From contig CANRPV010000023.1 of NCBI GenBank assembly GCA_947632575.1, positions 1 to 13,661 on the forward strand: 13,661 bases of DNA. The letters run 5' to 3'. The stretch comes from an uncultured Eggerthellaceae bacterium. GTDB lineage: Bacteria > Actinomycetota > Coriobacteriia > Coriobacteriales > Eggerthellaceae. The position numbers and the translations under genes are program-made. The notes beneath the pieces are model-generated. The model was not told the DNA's origin. It saw only the letters and a list, made by a program, of their open reading frames with translations, and ran no database searches. Of the stretch, positions 1-6,856 are shown piece by piece (the stretch's first letter is position 1; the number at the start of each line of letters is the position of its first letter).

Positions 1-358
1 GCTTGGCCTATCGGCGGCTTTGATGCTTAAAATTCTTGCCTTCGCGGGACTCAAACCATCCTTCGATCATTGTGTGATCTGCGGTAATGAGGTGACGGGG
101 AGCTCTTTGCGGTTCTCGTTTAGCGAGGGGGGAGTACTTTGCGAGAAGGATCGTCTTGAGGTGGAAAGCGTAGGTCTCTCCTCCTCTTTGGCAAATTGGG
201 CACGCTTCTACTTGGGATCTACCTTTGCGGATATCCTCGCGGGTCCTGTGGATAGAGCATCGGCCCTTGAGCTCATGCGGCTAATTCAGCAATGGGTTAT
301 CAGCCATGTGGGAGGTCGTTTTGCTTCTTTGGATTTTCTGTTTACCCTCGTGAAGTAA
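1..358 (+). CDS. recO: DNA repair protein RecO, C-terminal part (5' end outside window)
   Basis: RecO works with RecF/RecR to load RecA on SSB-coated single-stranded DNA in recombinational gap repair. The frame is open to the left edge (first whole codon at base 2), and 118 codons are visible before the TAA at 356-358, so this is the C-terminal half of a protein usually near 240 residues. The family signature is seen in the LKILAFAGLKPSFDHCVICG stretch, which matches the helical segment leading into the RecO zinc-finger region. Cysteines are coded at 71-73, 80-82 and 140-142. The expected fourth ligand position holds Asp (codon 149-151) in a C-E-K-D arrangement instead of CxxC. An in-frame TTG/ATG near base 20-25 is internal, not a start. 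Upstream of rpsO is a plausible position for recO in these bacteria. I am fairly sure of the family from the motif and context; the N-terminal OB fold cannot be seen. Confidence 0.85.
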   Translation, partial: LGLSAALMLKILAFAGLKPSFDHCVICGNEVTGSSLRFSFSEGGVLCEKDRLEVESVGLSSSLANWARFYLGSTFADILAGPVDRASALELMRLIQQWVISHVGGRFASLDFLFTLVK

Positions 359-361
359 TCC

Positions 362-390
362 TTGAAGCGAAAAGGGGATTCCCTTATATT
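362..390 (+). promoter_or_regulatory. sigma-A-type promoter candidate for rpsO
   Basis: A -35-like TTGAAG (362-367) and a -10-like TATATT (385-390) are separated by exactly 17 nt. This gives 4/6 and 5/6 matches to consensus with ideal spacing. The site starts just after the recO stop codon and would start transcription near 397, about 110 nt upstream of the rpsO ATG. An inverted repeat AAGGG-GATT-CCCTT (372-385) lies within the spacer and touches the -10. Nothing here shows that it is active; the call rests on consensus and position. Confidence 0.6.
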
Positions 391-396
391 ACAGGT

Positions 397-507
397 TTGT
401 GCGTTTAGCGCAGGTTCACTCTTAGCGGTCATGAACCACCATCTTGACGGCTCAGAATGAACGGATTTATCACGTGGCCTCAAGGGCCTGAAAGGAAAGG
501 TGGAACA
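397..507 (+). promoter_or_regulatory. structured rpsO 5' leader, candidate S15 autoregulatory RNA
   Basis: From the predicted start site to the rpsO ATG there is a leader of roughly 110 nt with several inverted repeats: TGCG/CGCA (400-403 with 409-412), GGTTCA/TGAACC (413-418 with 432-437, 13-nt loop) and GGCC/GGCC (476-479 with 485-488). The bases CCACC at 436-440 can pair with GGTGG at 499-503, directly in the ribosome-binding region. Because 436-437 also belong to the second hairpin, the two pairings compete. Ribosomal protein S15 is known to repress its own translation through leader RNAs of differing architecture in several phyla, so this is a reasonable candidate. I do not recognise a specific known S15 motif, and the structure was found by eye only. 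Confidence 0.4.
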
Positions 508-795
508 ATGGCAAACAAGGACTCCATCAGCAAGGAGCGCACCGCTGAGCTTATCAAGGAATTCGGCAAGTCCGATCAGGATTCCGGCTCCGCCGAGGTG
601 CAGGTGGCTATCCTCTCTGAGCGCATCCGCAATCTCACCGAGCATCTGAAGGTGCACAAGAAGGACAATCACACGCGCCGTGGTCTGATGATGCTCATTG
701 GTAAGCGTCGTGGCCTTCTGAAGTACATCAAGCAGCGGGATATCGATGAATACCGCGAGCTGATCAAAAAGCTCGGCATCCGCGACAACATTTAA
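508..795 (+). CDS. rpsO: 30S ribosomal protein S15
   Basis: S15 is a primary binder of the 16S rRNA central domain and organises the platform of the small subunit. The 95-residue product carries the hallmark SAEVQVAILSERI and LTEHLKVHKKDNHTRRGL segments and ends with the KRRGLLKYIKQRD helix typical of the family. It is slightly longer than the 88-89 residues of many bacteria because of a few extra N-terminal residues. The ATG at 508 is preferred over the in-frame ATG at 457: the protein then begins MANKDSISKE, as in homologues, and a purine-rich AAAGGAAAGGTGG (491-503) sits a few bases upstream. The upstream in-frame extension instead overlaps the leader hairpins. rpsO followed by pnp is a widely conserved pair. 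Expression is probably controlled by the promoter at 362-390 and perhaps by S15 itself through its leader. Confidence 0.98.
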   Translation: MANKDSISKERTAELIKEFGKSDQDSGSAEVQVAILSERIRNLTEHLKVHKKDNHTRRGLMMLIGKRRGLLKYIKQRDIDEYRELIKKLGIRDNI

Positions 796-803
796 GGAGT
801 ACG

Positions 804-835
804 GACTGGGCCCGCATAGCGGGCTCAGTCTTTAA
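804..835 (+). terminator. hairpin after rpsO, possible leaky rho-independent terminator
   Basis: An 11-bp stem is formed by 804-814 and 820-830 with a 5-nt loop (CATAG) and a single G-U wobble (809/825). It is followed by TTTAA. The stem is GC-rich and starts 8 nt after the rpsO stop codon. The U tract is short, so partial termination, 3'-end protection of rpsO mRNA or an RNase III target are all possible. In E. coli a terminator lies at the same place, between rpsO and pnp. Confidence 0.6.
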
Positions 836-894
836 TCTGGCTCGCTGGTGGCGGGCCAGACTTCTATACGGTCGGCGAGGCAAGGGTCTCGCTG
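836..894 (+). promoter_or_regulatory. tandem pnp leader hairpins, candidate RNase III/PNPase autoregulation site
   Basis: Immediately after the post-rpsO hairpin, a 10-bp stem pairs 836-845 with 851-860 (loop TGGTG, one G-U pair at 842/854). A third stem of 7 bp pairs 873-879 with 888-894 (8-nt loop, one G-U pair). Together with 804-830 this gives three hairpins in under 100 nt upstream of pnp. In E. coli, RNase III cleaves a long stem in the pnp leader and PNPase then represses its own mRNA. RNase III processing of the rpsO-pnp spacer is also known in Streptomyces. The arrangement here fits that role, but it is inferred from structure and position. The remaining 895-985 shows no clear element beyond a purine-rich stretch before the pnp start. 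Confidence 0.45.
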
Positions 895-985
895 CTCGTG
901 GAAAGAGAGAAACCTAAGTACGTCTTTCCGAAGAAGCCCTGGAGCAATGAGGCTGCAGGATAGAAGAGAAAGAAAACATTCAAGA

Positions 986-3175
986 ATGGCTAAAATCGTC
1001 GAAGAATTCGAACTTTACGGAAAATCCTATCGCCTTGAGACGGGAGAGCTGGCCAAGCAGGCAACGGGATCGGTCTTGGTCACCCAAGGTGAGACGACGG
1101 TGCTGGTGGCAGCGGTGGTCTCCAAACAAGAGCGCGATTACGACTTCTTCCCACTGACCGTTGATTTCCTCGAGAAGATGTATGCCGTGGGTCGCATCCC
1201 CGGCGGATACCTGAAGCGTGAGACCAAACCCACCGATCAGGGCACGCTAATCGCTCGCATGATCGATCGTCCCATTCGCCCTGGTTTTCCCGATGGCTTT
1301 AAGCAGGAGGTGCAGATCACCGCGACCACGCTCGTCGTAGACGGACAAAATCCGCCCGACACCATCTGCGTGGCGGGTGCTTCGGCGGCGCTGCTTGTGG
1401 GTGGCGCTCCTTTCGATGGACCGGCTGCCTGCGTACGCATCGGCCGTAACCGTGAAACGGGAGAGTTCATCGTCAACCCCACCTATCAGGAGCAGGAGAT
1501 CAGCGACCTGGAGCTTACCATCGCCGGAACCGCCGACTACATCTCCATGGTTGAAGCGGGCGCCCAGGAAATCTCCGAGGAGGACATGCTTAAGGCCATG
1601 AGCTTCGGTCAAGAGGCCATCGCCGCCTTCTGCGAAAAGCAGTCCGCCTTCCTGGAGAAGGTTAATCCTACTCATATGGAATATGATCTTCATGAGGCTG
1701 ATCCGGTTATCGCAGAGCGCATCGCTCCCTATCTAGATCGCATGGATCAGGCTCTGCGCAATCCCGACAAGCTCTCTCGCATGGCTTTCGTGGAGGAGCT
1801 CAACAACGAGATCAAAGCCAACGAATTTAGTGAAGAGGAGCTTGAGGAGTGGGCGTCGGATATCGCCGCGGCTCTGAAGGCGCTGGAGAAGAAGGCCATG
1901 CGCGCCATGATCATCGAGACCGGTGAGCGCGTCGATGGTCGTCGGGCCGATGAGATTCGTCCGCTCTACATTCGTCCCGGGTATCTCCCGCGGGTCCATG
2001 GTTCGGGGCTATTCCAGCGTGGCCAGACCCAGGTGCTTTCGATCTGCACCTTGGGCATGCTCAACGAATGGCAGCGTCTCGATTCCATCGATCCTCAAGA
2101 GGGCAAGCGCTACATGCATCAGTACAACTTCCCGCCCTATTGCACCGGCGAGACGGGACGTATCGGCGCTCCCAAACGCCGTGAGATCGGCCATGGCGCT
2201 CTTGCCGAGCGCGCCTTGCTGCCGGTCCTTCCCAGCGAGGATCAGTTCCCCTACGCCATTCGCGTGGTGAGTGAGGTGTTGGAGTCCAATGGCTCTTCAT
2301 CCATGGCCTCCACCTGCGGATCAACCCTTGCTTTGATGGATGCTGGCGTGCCGATCAGCGCTCCGGTTTCCGGTGTGGCGATGGGACTTATCAAAGAGGG
2401 TGACGACGTCGTTATCCTCACCGATATCCAAGGTATCGAGGACTTCCTCGGTGACATGGACTTTAAGGTTTGCGGTACGTCGCGTGGCATCACCGCTCTT
2501 CAGATGGACAATAAGGCCAAGGGACTGTCGGTCGACATCCTCGCGCGGGCGCTTAAGCAAGCTCATGAGGGTCGTGCCTTCATTCTGAACGCGATGCTCA
2601 ACGAGATCGCCGAGCCTCGACCCGAGCTTCGTGAGACCGCTCCCCGCATTGAGGCTATTCATATCCCCGTGGATAAGATCCGCGACGTCATCGGTTCCGG
2701 CGGCAAGACCGTCCGCTCCATCCAAGATGAGACCGGTGCCACCATCGATATTCAAGAAGACGGCACCATCACCATCGGCGCGGTGGATGGTCGTGCGGGA
2801 GAGGCAGCCAAGGCCATGATCCTCGACATCGTCAAGGAACCCGAGGTAGGGGAGATCTATGAGGGCGAAGTGGTCGGTATCAAGGACTTCGGCGCTTTCG
2901 TACGGCTCACCGCCGGAAAAGATGGCTTGCTGCATATCTCTCGCGTGGCCAATGGCCGCGTGGCTAAGGTTGAGGATGTGCTGAACTTAGGCGATAAGGT
3001 GAAGGTCCAAGTGCTTGAGGTCGATCCTAAGACCGGCAAGATCTCTCTGGATCGGCTGGATAAGCCGGATGCTCCCCAGGGTGCGGCGCCGGCTCATCGG
3101 GGACCGCGCCCCGAAAGCGACGGTGGCGCGCAAAGGCCAGGCCGTACGCCTCGTCGTCGCCACGAGCGGGACTAG
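986..3175 (+). CDS. pnp: polyribonucleotide nucleotidyltransferase (PNPase)
   Basis: PNPase degrades RNA 3'-to-5' by phosphorolysis (releasing nucleoside diphosphates) and can add tails in reverse; it acts as a ring-shaped trimer in the cytoplasm. The 729-residue product shows the full architecture: a first RNase PH domain (about 10-145), a helical domain, and a second RNase PH domain with GVAMGLI and LGDMDFKV, including Asp490 and Asp492. These are followed by a KH domain with the GxxG loop at I569-GSGGK, an S1 domain (about 620-692, EGEVVGIKDFGAFV), and a short Pro/Gly/Arg-rich tail. The ATG at 986 gives the usual MAKIVEEFELYG beginning. In-frame ATGs at 848 and 947 lie in or after the leader hairpins and would add residues unlike the family. 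The Shine-Dalgarno is weak and purine-rich. The loop corresponding to E. coli FFRR reads YLKR (residues 75-78). dapB follows 26 nt downstream. Confidence 0.97.
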   Translation: MAKIVEEFELYGKSYRLETGELAKQATGSVLVTQGETTVLVAAVVSKQERDYDFFPLTVDFLEKMYAVGRIPGGYLKRETKPTDQGTLIARMIDRPIRPGFPDGFKQEVQITATTLVVDGQNPPDTICVAGASAALLVGGAPFDGPAACVRIGRNRETGEFIVNPTYQEQEISDLELTIAGTADYISMVEAGAQEISEEDMLKAMSFGQEAIAAFCEKQSAFLEKVNPTHMEYDLHEADPVIAERIAPYLDRMDQALRNPDKLSRMAFVEELNNEIKANEFSEEELEEWASDIAAALKALEKKAMRAMIIETGERVDGRRADEIRPLYIRPGYLPRVHGSGLFQRGQTQVLSICTLGMLNEWQRLDSIDPQEGKRYMHQYNFPPYCTGETGRIGAPKRREIGHGALAERALLPVLPSEDQFPYAIRVVSEVLESNGSSSMASTCGSTLALMDAGVPISAPVSGVAMGLIKEGDDVVILTDIQGIEDFLGDMDFKVCGTSRGITALQMDNKAKGLSVDILARALKQAHEGRAFILNAMLNEIAEPRPELRETAPRIEAIHIPVDKIRDVIGSGGKTVRSIQDETGATIDIQEDGTITIGAVDGRAGEAAKAMILDIVKEPEVGEIYEGEVVGIKDFGAFVRLTAGKDGLLHISRVANGRVAKVEDVLNLGDKVKVQVLEVDPKTGKISLDRLDKPDAPQGAAPAHRGPRPESDGGAQRPGRTPRRRHERD

Positions 3176-3201
3176 ACGAGCGGGATTAGGATTGAGAAAT
3201 C

Positions 3202-3981
3202 ATGATTAACGTAGCGGTAGCCGGCTGCCTTGGCCGAATGGGACAAGCGGTTGTCGAGGCGGTAAACGGCGCTGAGGATATGACTGTGATCTGTGGCATT
3301 GACCCTCGTGGGGGCGATGCCACAGGAAGTATCGAATTTCCCATCTATAAGACGGTCAAAGAGGCTCTTGAGCACCAAAAGCCCGATTGCCTTGTGGATT
3401 TCACTCAACCTGACGCGGTAGAGGCCAATCTGAAAGAGGCTTTGGCTCACGGGGTTGACTGCGTCGTCGGAACGACCGGTCTTTCTAACGACACGTTAAG
3501 CGAATTGGCCGGGTGCGCTCCTGAGGGTACCTGCCTGTTTTACGCGCCGAATTTCACCACCGGTGCCGTGCTCATGATGGAGTTCGCCAAGGCTGCCGCT
3601 CCATATTTCCCCGAGGCCGAGGTCATCGAGATGCATCATGAGAGGAAGAAAGACGCGCCCTCTGGGACCGCTATCCGTACCGCTCAGATCATCGCCGAGG
3701 CACGCGGATCTCAAATGACGAAGGCCCCAGGTAAGGAAACCGAGATCGCAGGTTGTGAAGGTGCTCGTGGAGCTAACGTGGAAGGAGTGCCCGTGCATTC
3801 GGTGCGCTCATCAGGTTTCGTGGCGAGCCAAGAGGTGATCTTTGGTTCTCTCGGTCAGACGCTGACCATTCGCCATGATTCATGGGATCGTAGCTCCTAT
3901 ATGCCAGGCGTTTTGCTGGGCATTCGCAGCGTAGGGACTCGCCAAGGACTCATCGTCGGTTTAGAGAACTTTATGGACTAA
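3202..3981 (+). CDS. dapB: 4-hydroxy-tetrahydrodipicolinate reductase
   Basis: DapB reduces 4-hydroxy-tetrahydrodipicolinate, made by DapA, to tetrahydrodipicolinate with NAD(P)H. This is the second committed step to diaminopimelate for peptidoglycan and to lysine. The 259-residue protein begins with a Rossmann nucleotide-binding loop (VAVAGCLGRMGQ, Gly8/Gly11/Gly14). It carries the VVGTTGLS segment and the catalytic signature EMHHERKKDAPSGTA, with His145, His146 and Lys149 in the places of E. coli His159, His160 and Lys163. Length is normal. The ATG at 3202 puts the Rossmann loop at the usual distance from the N-terminus; the ribosome site is weak (AGGATTGAG). It follows pnp by 26 nt, which suggests readthrough from the pnp transcript. 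The next gene encodes the preceding pathway enzyme, DapA, behind its own candidate promoter. Confidence 0.97.
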   Translation: MINVAVAGCLGRMGQAVVEAVNGAEDMTVICGIDPRGGDATGSIEFPIYKTVKEALEHQKPDCLVDFTQPDAVEANLKEALAHGVDCVVGTTGLSNDTLSELAGCAPEGTCLFYAPNFTTGAVLMMEFAKAAAPYFPEAEVIEMHHERKKDAPSGTAIRTAQIIAEARGSQMTKAPGKETEIAGCEGARGANVEGVPVHSVRSSGFVASQEVIFGSLGQTLTIRHDSWDRSSYMPGVLLGIRSVGTRQGLIVGLENFMD

Positions 3982-4004
3982 AGGCCTTAAGTAAGGCGTT
4001 GCCG

Positions 4005-4013
4005 TGGCATAAT
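4005..4013 (+). promoter_or_regulatory. extended -10 promoter candidate for dapA
   Basis: The 118-nt dapB-dapA spacer contains TGGCATAAT at 4005-4013, an extended -10 (TG, one base, then CATAAT, 5/6 of consensus). No good -35 lies at the normal distance, which is acceptable for extended -10 promoters. A small stem GCCTT-AAGT-AAGGC (3984-3997) sits just upstream. Transcription would begin around 4020 and pass through the tandem repeat before dapA. This is a consensus call only. Confidence 0.4.
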
Positions 4014-4032
4014 ATGACATAGGGCGATAAGT

Positions 4033-4060
4033 CCTTCTAAGTTGCACCTTCTAAGTTGCA
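4033..4060 (+). repeat. perfect tandem duplication of a 14-bp unit in the dapA leader
   Basis: The unit CCTTCTAAGTTGCA occurs at 4033-4046 and again, with no mismatch and no gap, at 4047-4060. It lies between the extended -10 candidate and the dapA ribosome-binding site (AGAGGG ending at 4094). It could be a recent slippage duplication or a paired protein-binding or RNA element. I do not recognise the unit. Confidence 0.9.
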
Positions 4061-4099
4061 CTCAATTGATTGCATTCTTTATGAGAGAAGAGGGTACCC

Positions 4100-4996
4100 A
4101 TGACTCAAGCTGAGCCTATTTTCGGCCGGATGATCACGGCTATGGTGACTCCTTTCAACGAGAATCGTGAGCCAGATTACAATCGGGCTCAAGAATTAGT
4201 GGACCGCCTTATCAAAGGCGGAAATGACGCACTCGTCATCTGCGGTACCACCGGGGAGAGTCCCACGGTGTTCTATCCGCAGAAGATGGATCTTTTTAAA
4301 GCGACGATCGAAGCGGCGGCGGGACGTATCCCGATCGTCGCCAACGTAGGCGATAACAGCACCGATGATTCCACCTCGTTTGCCAAGCAGGTGGAAAAGC
4401 TCGACGTCGACGGCTTCATGTGCGTGGTGCCCTACTACAACAAACCTCCGCAAGAGGGCATCTATCAGCACTTCAAGACCATCGCCTCCGCGGTGGAAAA
4501 GCCCATCATTCTCTACAATATCCCCGGTCGCTGCGTGGTGAACATGGAGGCCGAGACGACGCTTCGCCTCGCGCGGGATTGCAAGAACGTCCGCGCCGTC
4601 AAGGAAGCCTCAGGCAAGATGGATCAGATCCAGACGATCATCGATCAGGCTCCCGATGGTTTCGCCGTATACTCCGGCGACGATTCAGCCACCTACGAGA
4701 TCATGAAGCGTGGCGGCGATGGCGTCATCTCCACGATCGGCAACGTGGCTCCCGCCCGCATGAAGGAGATCGTCCAGTGCTGCGCCGACGGTCGCTTCGA
4801 TGAGGCGAAAAAGCTCCATGATCGGCTCCTGCCGCTTATGGAAGGCCTGTTTGCCACCTCTAATCCCATTCTGGTGAAAGAAGCCTTGGCGCTCTCTGAT
4901 TTTCCCGTAGGCGGCGTGCGCCTGCCTTTGGTGGATGCCACCGAGGAACAATCCGAGCGTCTTTATGAAATTATGAAAGAAGTTGGAGTCCTCTAG
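4100..4996 (+). CDS. dapA: 4-hydroxy-tetrahydrodipicolinate synthase
   Basis: DapA condenses pyruvate with aspartate-semialdehyde through a Schiff base, the first committed step of the diaminopimelate/lysine pathway. The 298-residue TIM-barrel protein has all the key motifs: GTTGES (49-54, the Thr-Thr pair that orients the substrate), PYYNKP (111-116), YNIPGR with catalytic Tyr139, and the Schiff-base Lys168 in VRAVKEASG. Length and start are standard, and the ATG is preceded by AGAAGAGGG. It sits 118 nt after dapB behind a candidate promoter and a tandem repeat, and only 6 nt before the RNase J gene, so the two are probably co-translated. Whether lysine feedback inhibition applies cannot be judged from the sequence. 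Other members of the DapA/NAL superfamily use similar motifs, but the dapB neighbour and the complete active site make this assignment firm. Confidence 0.97.
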   Translation: MTQAEPIFGRMITAMVTPFNENREPDYNRAQELVDRLIKGGNDALVICGTTGESPTVFYPQKMDLFKATIEAAAGRIPIVANVGDNSTDDSTSFAKQVEKLDVDGFMCVVPYYNKPPQEGIYQHFKTIASAVEKPIILYNIPGRCVVNMEAETTLRLARDCKNVRAVKEASGKMDQIQTIIDQAPDGFAVYSGDDSATYEIMKRGGDGVISTIGNVAPARMKEIVQCCADGRFDEAKKLHDRLLPLMEGLFATSNPILVKEALALSDFPVGGVRLPLVDATEEQSERLYEIMKEVGVL

Positions 4997-5002
4997 ATCA
5001 GT

Positions 5003-6856
5003 ATGAGTCAAAACAATAATCGACCCACCGGTCAGAATCGCGATCAAGCGAATAGGCCAGATCGCAAGAGAACCCGAAGTTACAAGCATGTGAGTCTTGA
5101 GAGAAAGCGTCCGCAGCTTTCTCGTGACCAGGAAAAGAAGGATACGAGGCCTCAGACCTCCGATCCCTCGCGGCGGGATTTCGCCTCAACGAAAAAAGAC
5201 TCCCAGGCATCTCTTAAGATCATCCCCCTCGGCGGACTTGATGCCATCGGCAAGAACATGACCCTTTTCGAGTGCAAGGGCGACATGATCATCGACGACG
5301 CCGGTCTGATGTTTCCTGAGGATGACCATCCTGGCGTTGATCTCATTCTTCCCGATTACACCTACGTGCTCGAAAACGCCGATAAGCTGCGGGGCATCCT
5401 CATCACTCATGGTCATGAGGACCATACCGGAAGTTTGCCCTATCTGCTTAAAGACCTTGATCGCACGGTCGATATTTACGGCACCAAGCTCACGCTTGGC
5501 CTCATTGAGGGAAAGTTCGAAGAGCACAAAGTCACCAACGCCAGACTCATCGAGGTTCATCCGGGCGATCAGATCCATCTCGGTTGCTTTACCGTTGACT
5601 TCTTCTCGGTGAATCACTCCATTCCCGGAGCGGTGGGTATCTTTCTGCAGAGTCCCGCTGGCAATGTGCTTCACACGGGTGACTTCAAACTGGACCAAAC
5701 GCCAATCGACGGGGTTCATACCGACTTCTCCGCGTTGGCTCGTTACGGCGAGATTGGCGTCGATCTCATGATGAGCGACTCCACCAACGCTCAAAACCCT
5801 AATTTCACGCCATCTGAGGCCGAGGTGGGAAAGACGCTCCAGTCGATCATCTCCCAGGCCAAAGGACGCGTCATTATCGCGAGCTTCGCCTCCCACATCC
5901 ATCGCATGCAGCAGATCTGCGACGCGGCCATCGCCAACGGCCGCAAAGTGGTGGTCACGGGACGCTCCATGATTCAAAACACCGATATCGCTCGCAAGCT
6001 CGGCTATCTTTCGATCGATGACAGCGATCTGATCGACGCCTACGACTTGAAAGATATCCCACCTGACCAGGTTGTTATCATGTGCACCGGCTCCCAGGGA
6101 GAGCCGCTATCCGCGCTCGCGCGCATCGCTAACGGCGAACATAAGACCATCGACATCGAAGAGGGTGATACGGTCATCATTTCGGCGACTCCCGTGCCGG
6201 GAAACGAGAAGGCGGTCACTCGCGTGATCAATTCCCTGGCCAAGATCGGCGCCGATGTCTATGACAAGTCCCGCGCGCGGGTTCACGTTTCTGGCCATGC
6301 CGGTGCGGAGGAACTGAAGATCGTGCTTTCCATCGTCAAGCCGAAGGCTTTCATGCCGGTTCACGGGGAATCCTCTCATCTGAGGGCTCATGCCTCCTTG
6401 GCGGAGCAGACCGGTGTGCCGGCCGAAAATATCTTTGTGCTGGAAAACGGCGATAGTTTGGTGCTTTCCGATAAAGGGGTTCGACAAGGGGAGAGCGTCC
6501 AAAGCGGCATCGTGTTCGTGGACGGTCTTTCGGTGGGCGATACCTCCCAGGATGTCTTGGATGAGCGAAGCGTATTGGGAGATCAAGGTCTTGCTTCAGC
6601 CGCCGCGGCGGTGTCGTTGCGTAAGGCCAAGCTGGTGGGTGACGCCCAGATCGCCATGCGCGGCATCCCCGGTGGGGACGATCCGCTGCTGGTTCGTGAG
6701 ATGTCAAGCGAGGTCAAATCTGCTCTCGAAAACCAGTTGTCTCGCGGGGCTACGGTTAAAGAGCTCCGCAAAGCGACACGCGACGCCATCCTGAAGCTGC
6801 TTTGGGAAAAGACCAAACAACGGCCGATGGTTATCGTGAACATCCTCGAAGTTTGA
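5003..6856 (+). CDS. rnj: ribonuclease J
   Basis: RNase J is a zinc-dependent metallo-beta-lactamase/beta-CASP nuclease with endonuclease and 5'-to-3' exonuclease activity, used in mRNA decay and rRNA maturation. The 617-residue protein has a hydrophilic, Lys/Arg/Gln-rich N-terminal tail of about 70 residues before the conserved core beginning LKIIPLGGLDAIGKN. Metal-binding and catalytic motifs are intact: HGHEDH (136-141), HTGDF with Asp227, the SDSTNA segment, TGSQGEP (362-368) in the beta-CASP domain, and HVSGHA with His428/His432. The C-terminal domain ends in TKQRPMVIVNILEV, as is usual. It is about 60 residues longer than B. subtilis RNase J1 because of the tail; N-terminal extensions are known in actinobacterial homologues. 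It begins 6 nt after the dapA stop, with GGAG within the dapA 3' end as the likely ribosome site. Confidence 0.97.
   Translation: MSQNNNRPTGQNRDQANRPDRKRTRSYKHVSLERKRPQLSRDQEKKDTRPQTSDPSRRDFASTKKDSQASLKIIPLGGLDAIGKNMTLFECKGDMIIDDAGLMFPEDDHPGVDLILPDYTYVLENADKLRGILITHGHEDHTGSLPYLLKDLDRTVDIYGTKLTLGLIEGKFEEHKVTNARLIEVHPGDQIHLGCFTVDFFSVNHSIPGAVGIFLQSPAGNVLHTGDFKLDQTPIDGVHTDFSALARYGEIGVDLMMSDSTNAQNPNFTPSEAEVGKTLQSIISQAKGRVIIASFASHIHRMQQICDAAIANGRKVVVTGRSMIQNTDIARKLGYLSIDDSDLIDAYDLKDIPPDQVVIMCTGSQGEPLSALARIANGEHKTIDIEEGDTVIISATPVPGNEKAVTRVINSLAKIGADVYDKSRARVHVSGHAGAEELKIVLSIVKPKAFMPVHGESSHLRAHASLAEQTGVPAENIFVLENGDSLVLSDKGVRQGESVQSGIVFVDGLSVGDTSQDVLDERSVLGDQGLASAAAAVSLRKAKLVGDAQIAMRGIPGGDDPLLVREMSSEVKSALENQLSRGATVKELRKATRDAILKLLWEKTKQRPMVIVNILEV

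Noticed and set aside
457..507. In-frame ATG 51 nt upstream of the rpsO start
   Set aside because: The extra 17 residues are not part of S15, overlap leader repeats and lack a good ribosome site; ATG 508 has one.
848..985. In-frame upstream extension of pnp starting with ATG at 848 (or 947)
   Set aside because: The extension overlaps the pnp leader hairpins and codes residues unlike PNPase; the ATG at 986 gives the normal family N-terminus.
2321..2935. Open frame of 204 codons on the minus strand within pnp
   Set aside because: It is antisense to conserved PNPase domains, with no recognised motif and no ribosome site that stands out.
3984..3997. Stem GCCTT-AAGT-AAGGC after dapB as a terminator
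   Set aside because: Only 5 bp, and no U tract follows.
5186..5977. Open frame of 263 codons on the minus strand within the RNase J gene
   Set aside because: It lies wholly antisense to a clear RNase J coding region, shows no recognisable motif, and such shadows are common in GC-rich, codon-biased genes.
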